This document shows, piece by piece, positions 16,333-23,483 of a DNA stretch of 49,455 nt. Both the position numbers and the translations under genes were made by a program. Numbering within the stretch: position 1 is the first letter of the stretch; every line of letters begins with the position of its first letter. Source of the stretch: Treponema sp. Lineage in GTDB: Bacteria; Spirochaetota; Spirochaetia; Treponematales; Breznakiellaceae. The stretch spans positions 1 to 49,455 of the forward strand of contig JAITFK010000212.1 of assembly GCA_031281555.1 (NCBI GenBank), in the 5' to 3' direction. Under the pieces are notes generated by a model, which was not told the DNA's origin, searched no databases, and saw only the letters and a program-made list of their open reading frames with translations.

Positions 16333-16361
16333 ATTATATTGTTAAAACAAAAATTGCTCAA
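16333..16361 (-). promoter_or_regulatory. Sigma70-type promoter for the chemosensory/TonB operon
   Basis: On the minus strand, a -35 box TTGAGC (16356-16361) and a consensus -10 box TATAAT (16333-16338) are separated by exactly 17 bp. The predicted transcript would start near 16326 and run through a leader of about 40 bases with a GGGGAGG ribosome site to cheW. The -35 box lies inside the last codons of dinG. No clearer promoter is visible in the next 16 kb of tightly packed genes. Confidence 0.6.
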
Positions 16362-18432
16362 TATCTTTCAAAATACTGTCTATATCGGTGAAGCTGGTTC
16401 TGGTTTCAGGCAGGGATTGAAGAAAAAGCTGACCGTATTTTTTTTTGAGAAGCCTGCTGTCAAGAACCGCCACAACGCCGCGGTCGCTTGAACGGCGTAT
16501 AAGCCTTCCGAAGCCCTGTTTAAATTTCATTACAGCGTGGGGCAGTGAAAGCTCCATAAAAGAATTTCCGCCGCGTTTTTCCACCGTTTCACAGCGGGCT
16601 TCAAAAACAGGATCGCCGGGAGTGCGGAACGGAAGTCTGCAAATTACAACAAGTCTCAGCGTATCGCCCGGAGCGTCTACTCCTTCCCAAAATGAATCTG
16701 TTGCAAAAAGGCACGAGCGTTCGTCTGAAATAAAATCCTGTAAAAGGCGGCTGCGATCATCATCTCCCTGTTTAAGGCAGCGAATACCAAGCGGAGTAAG
16801 CTCATCTTTCGCGGTTTTATACGCGCTGCTTAAGGATTGATATGAAGTAAACAGGACCAGAGCCGATCCTCCCGCTGTTGCGGCGAGGCTTGCGGTAGTT
16901 TTGTTGATAAAATCCTGGTATTCCGGTTCGTCGGGAAGAGGCGCGTCCTCCGGAGAAGCAAGAAGAACCGCGTTTGTGTATGGGAAGGGTGAGGGAAAAC
17001 AGCCTGAAAGCACAGTGTTGTTTTCAGAAAATGTAATTCCGCTTCTGCCTGCCCAATAGGAGAAATTACCGTTTATGGCAAGAGTCGCCGACACGCAGAC
17101 AACAGTTTTGTTCGGGGAAAAGACGCTGTCTTTAAGTTTAGCTGCCAAATCAAGCGGAGTTCTTGTAAAAACCGCCCAGGGTTCTTTTGATATTTGTAGT
17201 CTTTCTATCCAAAGCACTTCGTCTTCATATTTGTGGTAATTACAAAAAGCCTCGCAAATTTCCGCGATACTTTCCAGCCGCCTCACTATTGTTTTTATTT
17301 CCCAAACTACGGGATCCGCTGATCTTTCATCATCAAGATTTTCTGTTATTTGACGGATCAAGGAAGTGAGAGCAAGAATACATTTACGCAGCGAAATGAA
17401 ATAAGGAAAAAGTGATTTTTTCAGGAACGATTCGTCTGACTTGGATGATGAAAGCCTGAAAATCCCCTCTATGCCGCAAAGCTGAACAGCACATTCATCA
17501 AGTTCTTCCGATGAAGCGCGCACTTTCTTTACAGCTGCCGTGAGACCGTCAAGAACGTCTTCCTTTGAAGGAAGCATCGCGTTAAGTTTTACGAGCAGTC
17601 CTCGCTGATTTGCGCGGCGTTTGTAATAAAGTTTTGACAGTTGTCGGAATATTCCTGTACGCCCGAATTCCGCTGAAAAAAATGAAGTAGCGGAATTCTC
17701 CATTGTATGCGCTTCATCAATGACAAGCCTGTTAAAGGGCGGAAGAACAACAGCGTTTTCATAACCCGCGCCCTGAAAACGCGCAGCCAAATCCGCAAAG
17801 AGCAGATGATGGTTTACTACAATAATATGAGCGTTATTTGCTTCTCTGCGCAGTTTAAAAACAAAACAGCTTTCACGCCAGGGGCAATGATTGCCGAGAC
17901 AAAGATCGGACTCGGAACAGACGCTTGACCATGTTATGTCTGACGGCATAAATGACAGTTCCGATCTTGTGCCTGTTTTTGTGTTTTTAGACCATTCTGT
18001 TATGTGTTTTAATTCGTCAAAATCAAAATCGTCAAGCGGCGGTTCCCGTATTGCCTCATCAAGCCTGCGCACGCAAAGGTAATTTCCCCTTCCTTTCATA
18101 AGAACAGACTTAACATCTGCGCCAATTGCCGAAGCTACAAGCGGAATATCTTTTTCATAAAGCTGCTGTTGAAGGGTAATGGTAGCCGTGGATATTACAA
18201 CCTTTTCCTTGTTTTCAAGGGCAAAGTGCATTGCGGGAAGAAGGTAGGCAAATGACTTTCCTACGCCTGTGCCCGCTTCCGCCATAACGTGAACGTCCTT
18301 ATTAAAGGCTCGGATTATAAGTTCCAGAAGATCAAGCTGCGCCTGACGCGGTTCATAGGAATTAAGACGGGAAGCGACAGCGCCTCCTTCCTGTAAGGAA
18401 GCAATAATTTTTTCATGGTCTAAAAGCGGCAT
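16342..18432 (-). CDS. dinG: DinG/XPD-like ATP-dependent DNA helicase with Fe-S cluster
   Basis: This 696-residue superfamily 2 helicase has Walker A AEAGTGVGKS (51-60), the DEAH box at 239-242, and helicase C-terminal motifs (LFATDSFWEGVD, QGFGRLIRRSSDRG). Four cysteines, C120, C178, C183 and C189, are spaced as in the 4Fe-4S cluster of DinG/XPD proteins; C172 is an extra. Such enzymes unwind DNA, R-loops or G-quadruplexes 5' to 3' during repair or replication. There is no fused exonuclease domain. The stop lies within the promoter of the following che operon. It starts 3 bp after the M20 peptidase gene, probably in one transcript. Confidence 0.92.
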   Translation of the reverse strand: MPLLDHEKIIASLQEGGAVASRLNSYEPRQAQLDLLELIIRAFNKDVHVMAEAGTGVGKSFAYLLPAMHFALENKEKVVISTATITLQQQLYEKDIPLVASAIGADVKSVLMKGRGNYLCVRRLDEAIREPPLDDFDFDELKHITEWSKNTKTGTRSELSFMPSDITWSSVCSESDLCLGNHCPWRESCFVFKLRREANNAHIIVVNHHLLFADLAARFQGAGYENAVVLPPFNRLVIDEAHTMENSATSFFSAEFGRTGIFRQLSKLYYKRRANQRGLLVKLNAMLPSKEDVLDGLTAAVKKVRASSEELDECAVQLCGIEGIFRLSSSKSDESFLKKSLFPYFISLRKCILALTSLIRQITENLDDERSADPVVWEIKTIVRRLESIAEICEAFCNYHKYEDEVLWIERLQISKEPWAVFTRTPLDLAAKLKDSVFSPNKTVVCVSATLAINGNFSYWAGRSGITFSENNTVLSGCFPSPFPYTNAVLLASPEDAPLPDEPEYQDFINKTTASLAATAGGSALVLFTSYQSLSSAYKTAKDELTPLGIRCLKQGDDDRSRLLQDFISDERSCLFATDSFWEGVDAPGDTLRLVVICRLPFRTPGDPVFEARCETVEKRGGNSFMELSLPHAVMKFKQGFGRLIRRSSDRGVVAVLDSRLLKKKYGQLFLQSLPETRTSFTDIDSILKDIEQFLF

Positions 18433-18435
18433 ATT

Positions 18436-19665
18436 TTAATGAATCGCAAGCAACGTTATAACTTTCGCGTCTCCGAGGATATTGTCAATCAGCGCGTATT
18501 CGTCAGGCTGGTGAAGCGTTTCAGCTGTCTTTGTCCAGACAGCGCAGTCAATTCCGATGTTACGCAAAAATGCCGCCATTGTGCCGCCGCCTATGCCTAT
18601 CAGTTTTGGTTTGACAGCATAAACTTCACAAGCGGCTTCGTTTAATTTCATGACAATGGGCGCGTCAGGCGCGGTAGGTTTGGATTCAGTTTTTTGAAAT
18701 ATCCCGTATTCAACTGTTACGCGGTATTTTTTTTCAACTTCAGCCTTGATTTTGTCAATTTCTTCCAGTATTGAAGCTGTCGGGTAACAGGGAAGAACGC
18801 GCATATCCATGTAAAAAATATCTTCACCCGGGATTGTGTTTACATTCGGGACATTGGCTTCTTTTTTTGTCGGCTGAAAAGTAGAGTAGTTAGGATCAAA
18901 CATACTGTCGCGCTTATTGAATGCGGAAGAAAGCCCGTTATAAAGGCGTACGGCAAGATCGCTTCCTGCCAGAAACGCGTTTATGCCCGTATCAGGCATT
19001 GATCCATGTGCCTGTTTTCCTTTTGTAACAAATCGCATCCATAAAATATTTTTTTCCGCTATTTCTATTAACTCGCCTTTTAAGTCACCGCCGTCAGGAA
19101 TAAGAACCATGTCGTCTTTATTAAATAATCCGCTCTTGTTTTTAACCAGCCAGTCCATACCGTAAATAGAACCGGTTTCTTCATCTGAGGCAAAAAGCAG
19201 TTTTATGGTACGCTGAGGTTTTAGTCCCTGTTCTGTAAAGCTGAGAGCCGCAATAATTGAAGAAACAATTCCCTGCTGGTTGTCTTCTGTTCCGCGTCCG
19301 TAAAGCCGCTTTTCGGCAGTGTCGTATTTAACCGTCCACGGATCGCTGTTCCACAGTTTTGCTTCTCCCGGAGGAACAACGTCAATATGGCTCATGATCC
19401 ACAAGCGTTCATTGTCTTGAGTTCCCGGAATTGTCGCAATTAAATTAGGACGCACTCCGCCTTTTGCCCTTGCATCGGGAGAGTCGTACCGTTCAATCTG
19501 CGCAATGCCGTGCGCCTTAAGCCAGTTTTCAAGAAAAAGGCACTTGTCAAGTTCTCCTTCTCCGCATGAATCAGGTGAAATCGCAGGCCGCTTTGTAAGT
19601 TCTGTTTCAAGTTCTACTGCAAGGGAGACCGAATTGTCTATCCATGAAAACAATTTCTCTTTCAT
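18436..19665 (-). CDS. M20-family metallopeptidase (PepV/Sapep-like dipeptidase)
   Basis: This 409-residue enzyme should hydrolyse dipeptides or N-acyl amino acids in the cytoplasm using two zinc ions. The metal ligands are visible in order: histidine in SHIDVVPPGE, aspartate in GRGTEDNQQG, the catalytic/ligand glutamates in ASDEETGS, aspartate in LIPDGGD, and the last histidine in ETLHQPDEYA. The insertion between residues about 190 and 310 is the usual dimerisation (lid) domain. It begins 1 bp before the galE stop region and is followed by dinG after 3 bp. The exact substrate cannot be read from the sequence. Confidence 0.9.
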   Translation of the reverse strand: MKEKLFSWIDNSVSLAVELETELTKRPAISPDSCGEGELDKCLFLENWLKAHGIAQIERYDSPDARAKGGVRPNLIATIPGTQDNERLWIMSHIDVVPPGEAKLWNSDPWTVKYDTAEKRLYGRGTEDNQQGIVSSIIAALSFTEQGLKPQRTIKLLFASDEETGSIYGMDWLVKNKSGLFNKDDMVLIPDGGDLKGELIEIAEKNILWMRFVTKGKQAHGSMPDTGINAFLAGSDLAVRLYNGLSSAFNKRDSMFDPNYSTFQPTKKEANVPNVNTIPGEDIFYMDMRVLPCYPTASILEEIDKIKAEVEKKYRVTVEYGIFQKTESKPTAPDAPIVMKLNEAACEVYAVKPKLIGIGGGTMAAFLRNIGIDCAVWTKTAETLHQPDEYALIDNILGDAKVITLLAIH

Positions 19666-20637
19666 TTATTCTCCGTTATACGCAATCCAGCTTGTTTTTA
19701 TCAATGTTTCCATATCGGAATAACGCGCCTGCCAGCCTATCAATTCACGGGCAAGAGCGGCGGAAGCTGTAAGTTTCGCCGGGTCTCCGGCCCTGCGCCC
19801 CGCGATTTTTGAAAGGATTGGCTTTTCCGTAATCTTACGCGCCGTATCAAGAACTTCTTTTACAGAACTACCTGTTTCGCTTCCAAGATTGATAATAAGG
19901 CTTTTGTCATTTTTGCAGATATAATCAAATGTCATTGTATGCCCAATTGCAAGATCGCTTACATGAATATAATCCCTGATGCAAGTTCCGTCAGGAGTGT
20001 CGTAATCATCTCCGAAGATTTGCAATTCATTCCTTTTACCGCAGGCGGTTTCCATGATTATCGGAATAAGGTTTGCGGGATTTTGCTCAAGCCCTTTAAT
20101 GCGTCCCTTTACATCGTAACCTGCGGCATTAAAATAGCGAAGGCATCCAAACCTTATGCCTTTAAGTTTTTCATACCATGATAAAATACGTTCAATTTCA
20201 AGTTTGGTAAAACCGTAATAGTTTTCTGGAACGGCGGGGTGTTTTTCATCAATAGGGAGATACTGAGGTTCTCCGTAAACAGCGGCGCTGGAAGAAAAAA
20301 CAATTCTTTTTATTTCCGCTTCGCTTGCGGCATTAATAATATTAATAGTTCCGGCAATATTGTTACGCGAATACTTTTCAGGATAAATCATAGATTCCCC
20401 AGCCGCCTTTGATGCCGCAAGATGAATTAAAGCGTCAAAAGAGCCGGTTTTCATGGTTTGTAAAAGATGAGGATAATCATGAATGTCGCCGTGGATAAAT
20501 GAAGCTTCGGGAAAAAGATTTTCTCTCAGTCCGCTTGAAAGATTGTCATAAACGGTACAATTATGCTCCAGATCAAGAAATTCCCTTGTTACATGACTTC
20601 CTATGTAACCCGCTCCGCCGATTATTAATATGTTCAT
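19666..20637 (-). CDS. galE: UDP-glucose 4-epimerase
   Basis: This 323-residue member of the extended short-chain dehydrogenase family interconverts UDP-glucose and UDP-galactose with a bound NAD. The NAD-binding motif is IIGGAGYIGSHV at the N-terminus, the catalytic serine region is SSSAAVYGEP, and the YxxxK pair is in YYGFTKLE. The C-terminal part matches GalE (NLGSETGSSVKEV, AGRRAGDPAKL). The length is normal. It abuts the M20 peptidase gene directly. UDP-galactose would supply surface glycans, fitting the glycosyltransferase genes at the other end of the window, though they are far apart. Confidence 0.93.
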   Translation of the reverse strand: MNILIIGGAGYIGSHVTREFLDLEHNCTVYDNLSSGLRENLFPEASFIHGDIHDYPHLLQTMKTGSFDALIHLAASKAAGESMIYPEKYSRNNIAGTINIINAASEAEIKRIVFSSSAAVYGEPQYLPIDEKHPAVPENYYGFTKLEIERILSWYEKLKGIRFGCLRYFNAAGYDVKGRIKGLEQNPANLIPIIMETACGKRNELQIFGDDYDTPDGTCIRDYIHVSDLAIGHTMTFDYICKNDKSLIINLGSETGSSVKEVLDTARKITEKPILSKIAGRRAGDPAKLTASAALARELIGWQARYSDMETLIKTSWIAYNGE

Positions 20638-20681
20638 AAGGAAATTATAACGGAAATGAAGATAAAATAGCTATTATAATA

Positions 20682-21041
20682 TTAGAAATTTCTGGCTGTT
20701 TCGTATATGCCGCGTGCGCCCCAATGCGGCATTTCCAAAATATTAGTATAAATATTGCCGATGGGAATATCTAACAGCTTACTCAATGCTGCTTGAGCTG
20801 CGACAACAAACTTTTCCTGGCCTTCTTCGCTTTCATGCCCTAAAAGCCTTAAATCCATAAAGGCGGAGCGTTCCAGTTCTGCTCCGGCCAGATAATGTGT
20901 ATAACCGTCATTTATACTGACCATGAGATATTTTTCGCTTCGTCCCGGCATAAGGTTGATAAGCCGCCCCAGCTCTTTAGCTGCGTTATTTTTATCCTCA
21001 GAACTAAGAGTTGCGGAAACCTGTAAGTTGATCATTGGCAT
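20682..21041 (-). CDS. MIF/4-oxalocrotonate tautomerase-superfamily protein
   Basis: This 119-residue protein resembles macrophage migration inhibitory factor and phenylpyruvate tautomerase. The initiator methionine is followed by proline (MPMINLQ), the catalytic base in this superfamily once the methionine is removed. SEKYLMVSIND corresponds to the conserved central lysine-containing strand, and the size is that of one MIF subunit. MIF-like proteins keto-enol tautomerise phenylpyruvate and similar compounds, but the physiological substrate in bacteria is usually unknown. It lies 2 bp after the oxidoreductase gene and is likely co-transcribed with it. Confidence 0.85.
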   Translation of the reverse strand: MPMINLQVSATLSSEDKNNAAKELGRLINLMPGRSEKYLMVSINDGYTHYLAGAELERSAFMDLRLLGHESEEGQEKFVVAAQAALSKLLDIPIGNIYTNILEMPHWGARGIYETARNF

Positions 21042-21043
21042 AA

Positions 21044-22057
21044 TTACACCCTCTCTTCAAACGGATACCATACCCCCGCTTCGTGCCTCAGAAATTCCGA
21101 GATTCTTACCATATCAAGAGTTTCCTGCCAGGGGGTAGTTTCACATTCCTTTTTACCTTGGCGGAAGCAATCTATTGCGGCTTGAGCTTCATACTGAAAA
21201 CCAAAAGGGCGGAAAGGTATTTCGATAATTTCATCCTGTCTGTGATAAGTAACATTATATTCATGACGTTTCACAATAAGCCGATATGGGTGATCATTCT
21301 GTTCAACAATAATCGTACCTTTACTGCCGATAATACGGGTGTCAAAACCCGTGCTGCGTAAACCGCATCGCAACAGAGCTAATACGTCAGGATTTTCATA
21401 GCGGAACAGGAAGGCAGCATCGTCATCAACGCCGGTTTCACAAAGATGATAGACGCCTTTTATTTCCGAGGGAAGCTTCCCTTTCATTATTGAAAAAGCA
21501 GCGGAGAGAGGATATGCGCCGGCATCCAGTATACTTCCGCCGGCCAGTTCAGGTTCGTAGAGCCGGTTTTTGGGTATAACTTTTTGGTGAGTCCAGCTCA
21601 TAGCGGACTCTATAACACGTATTTCGCCGATCGTACCGTTATTGATTAACTCAAAAGCCTTTTGCCATATCGGAAAGAAACGAGCCCACAGACCTTCCAT
21701 AAGAAATACGTTATTCTTTTTAGCCGCTTCGATCATCCGCTGGGCGGATTTATATGTGACAGTGAAAGGTTTTTCGCATAAAACGCCTTTTCCGGCATTG
21801 GCCGACATGATCACATTCTCTTCATGCATAGGATGCGGTGTAGCGACATATACCATATCCACATCAGGGTCGCTAAGAATTTCCTGATAGCTCCCATAGG
21901 GATTCCCGCCGTAAGTCTCTGTAAATTTTTTTGCTTTCTCTATTGAACGTGAACCGGCGGCGGCAACCTTTGTCCCGGGCACTAATCGTAAGGATTCCGC
22001 AAACTCACCGGCAATCCGTCCAAGCCCAATAATACCCCAACCAATAGTTTTTTCCAT
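21044..22057 (-). CDS. Gfo/Idh/MocA-family NAD(P)-dependent oxidoreductase
   Basis: This 337-residue enzyme has an N-terminal Rossmann fold with GIIGLGRIAGEF and the ATPHPMHEENV segment, and the family hallmark CEKPFTV, whose lysine is catalytic. The C-terminal half is the alpha/beta substrate domain; GGSILDAGAYPLSAAFSI resembles the GGG(A/S)LxDxG(C/I)Y pattern of the dihydrodiol dehydrogenase/sugar dehydrogenase branch. It likely oxidises or reduces a sugar or cyclitol. No ribosome-binding site is visible before ATG 22057 and the predicted promoter lies immediately upstream, so the transcript may be leaderless. A MIF-family gene follows after 2 bp. Confidence 0.9.
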   Translation of the reverse strand: MEKTIGWGIIGLGRIAGEFAESLRLVPGTKVAAAGSRSIEKAKKFTETYGGNPYGSYQEILSDPDVDMVYVATPHPMHEENVIMSANAGKGVLCEKPFTVTYKSAQRMIEAAKKNNVFLMEGLWARFFPIWQKAFELINNGTIGEIRVIESAMSWTHQKVIPKNRLYEPELAGGSILDAGAYPLSAAFSIMKGKLPSEIKGVYHLCETGVDDDAAFLFRYENPDVLALLRCGLRSTGFDTRIIGSKGTIIVEQNDHPYRLIVKRHEYNVTYHRQDEIIEIPFRPFGFQYEAQAAIDCFRQGKKECETTPWQETLDMVRISEFLRHEAGVWYPFEERV

Positions 22058-22063
22058 ATTTAT

Positions 22064-22092
22064 ATATCATGCTTTTTTAGGTCTGTTGTCAA
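22064..22092 (-). promoter_or_regulatory. Promoter of the oxidoreductase gene
   Basis: A perfect -35 box TTGACA (22087-22092, minus strand) is followed at 17 bp by TGATAT (22064-22069), a partial -10 match in an AT-rich run. The start codon at 22055-22057 is only 6 bp further on, so transcription would begin at or next to the ATG. Confidence 0.4.
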
Positions 22093-22171
22093 TAACGGAT
22101 TATTTGACCGTAAATGCTTTATATCGTTGATTATCCTAAATAACGTTTTATAACTTCCGTCATAGCTAAAT

Positions 22172-22516
22172 TTATGTTTTCACCCGTTCATTGTCCGCAA
22201 ATGCCTTTATCACGGCTTTAATCGGTTCAAGGGTTTCGGCGGGCAGAATAGCCAGATCATCTATAACATCCTTGAACCGTAAATAAGCGGAAATGTCTAC
22301 AGATTGGCGGTATTCCTTGCCTGTTATCAAATATTCTACCGAAATACCGAGGACGGACGCTATTTTTACCGCTATGTCGGCGGGCGGCATGGACTGTTGG
22401 GTTCGTAAATAAGCGTCTAAAGCCCGTTTTTTAATACCTGCTTTTGCTGCAAATTCTTTTTGAGTAAGACCCAAATAGTCTATTTCAGAACGCAGCCTTT
22501 GCGAAAAATCGGACAT
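22172..22516 (-). CDS. XRE-family transcriptional regulator
   Basis: This 114-residue protein has an N-terminal lambda Cro/CI-type helix-turn-helix (about 6-65; GLTQKEFAAKAGIKKRALDAYL is the core, with the recognition helix near residues 28-38). The C-terminal 45 residues are helical and may drive dimerisation. It is likely a repressor of its own gene: three ACATAATTATGT-type palindromes surround a TATAAT box just upstream (see the operator entry). A methyltransferase gene is divergently transcribed on the other side of these sites and may be co-regulated. Small lone XRE genes like this are common in prophage, toxin-antitoxin and accessory loci, but no toxin or phage gene is seen here. Confidence 0.9.
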   Translation of the reverse strand: MSDFSQRLRSEIDYLGLTQKEFAAKAGIKKRALDAYLRTQQSMPPADIAVKIASVLGISVEYLITGKEYRQSVDISAYLRFKDVIDDLAILPAETLEPIKAVIKAFADNERVKT

Positions 22517-22530
22517 TTATATCGAAAGTA

Positions 22531-22601
22531 ACATAATTATGTCATTATAGGCTTGCTAAAGACATATTTATGTATATAACAAAAATCGTACATAATTATG
22601 T
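22531..22601. promoter_or_regulatory. Three palindromic operators over the XRE promoter
   Basis: Two perfect copies of the 12-bp palindrome ACATAATTATGT (22531-22542 and 22590-22601) and one copy with a single change, ACATATTTATGT (22562-22573), lie in the gap between the XRE gene and the divergent methyltransferase gene. Their starts are 31 and 28 bp apart, about three helical turns. A TATAAT box for the XRE gene lies at 22544-22549 on the minus strand: site 1 covers the expected transcription start and site 2 the -35 position. This is a typical design for autorepression, and site 3 could also affect the methyltransferase promoter. Confidence 0.65.
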
Positions 22602-22724
22602 CTTTTGTGAATTTTTTATATGTATTTCTTTAAGTTCGGAAAGGATATGGTCTGAATTTAGTTTTACAATAAATATTCCAGATAGTGTTATGGAAACAGA
22701 ATATTTTAGGTTGGAGTATGTCGT

Positions 22725-23444
22725 ATGGAAACAAAGAATATTTTCGGACTTAATTTAGAAAAACCAATGGAAAAAGAAATATTCGGTTTTAATTTTGGGA
22801 AACCGTTTGATTATGAAAACGGTTTTTATTTGACAAGCGCTTCTTCAAGAATTGCTAAAAGTATATCCCATTATGAATTGTATAAAAAAATTATTGAATT
22901 ACCTGGAGAAGTAGTGGAATGCGGTGTTTTTAAGGGTGTTTCATTAATTCGGTGGGCAACATATCGTGAAATTCTTGAAAGTCAATTTTCCAGAAGAATA
23001 ATAGGTTTCGATGCATTCGGAAAATTCCCCGAAAATATATCAATGGAAACAGATATAAAATTTGTCAAAAGTTTTGAAACCGTTGCCGGAGACGGAATAT
23101 CAAAAGAGGACTTGGATAATATTTTGGAATATAAGAAGTTTCAAAATATATATTTAATAAAAGGTTTTATACCAGATACATTCTTTGGATATTTTGAAGA
23201 AAAACCAGCAACACAAATTGCTTTATTACATATTGACGTTGATGTATATGAAGCAACAAAAACTTGTTTGGATAATCTGTATGAACGGGTTGTAAAAGGA
23301 GGAATAATAATTTTTGACGATTATGGGCAAGTTGAAGGAGCGACAAAAGCCATTAACGAATTCATAAAAACACTAGAAAAGAGAAATTATATTATTCAAA
23401 AATTACCATATAATTATGTTCCTGCATATATGATAAAGGAATAA
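22725..23444 (+). CDS. TylF-like class I SAM-dependent methyltransferase
   Basis: This 239-residue protein resembles the TylF/macrocin O-methyltransferase family. The SAM site is at VVECGVFKGVSLIRWA, and the acidic metal-binding region LLHIDVDVYEATK followed by GGIIIFDDYG is the family signature. The acceptor is unknown; relatives modify sugars of antibiotics or surface glycans. ATG 22725 is preceded by GGAG at 8 bp, and a weak promoter (TTTACA-17-TGTTAT, 22663-22691) lies upstream. The gene is more AT-rich than the flanking minus-strand genes, and is the only plus-strand gene for kilobases, which suggests acquisition. Its N-terminus contains a 13-residue tandem repeat. Confidence 0.85.
   Translation: METKNIFGLNLEKPMEKEIFGFNFGKPFDYENGFYLTSASSRIAKSISHYELYKKIIELPGEVVECGVFKGVSLIRWATYREILESQFSRRIIGFDAFGKFPENISMETDIKFVKSFETVAGDGISKEDLDNILEYKKFQNIYLIKGFIPDTFFGYFEEKPATQIALLHIDVDVYEATKTCLDNLYERVVKGGIIIFDDYGQVEGATKAINEFIKTLEKRNYIIQKLPYNYVPAYMIKE
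22734..22811 (+). repeat. Imperfect 39-bp tandem repeat in the methyltransferase N-terminus
   Basis: Codons 4-16 and 17-29 encode matching 13-residue units (KNIFGLNLEKPME and KEIFGFNFGKPFD). A third, shorter resemblance lies upstream at 22690 (ATGGAAACAGAATATTTTAGG against ATGGAAACAAAGAATATTTTCGG at 22725). The start region seems to have grown by small duplications. Confidence 0.5.
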
Positions 23445-23483
23445 ATCGTGTAATGTTGTGATCGTCAAAATTTGATATGACAT

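Noticed and set aside
22058-22171. The gap between the oxidoreductase and XRE genes as a hidden gene or RNA
   Set aside because: Beyond the oxidoreductase promoter it holds only AT-rich sequence without an ORF, hairpin or known RNA motif.
22531-22601. The repeated palindromes as a CRISPR array
   Set aside because: Only three 12-bp units exist, each a short palindrome with AT-rich gaps of 16-19 bp and no cas gene; they fit operators.
22570-22758. Small plus-strand ORF of 62 residues upstream of the methyltransferase
   Set aside because: It begins inside an operator site, has no ribosome-binding site and overlaps the methyltransferase start in another frame.
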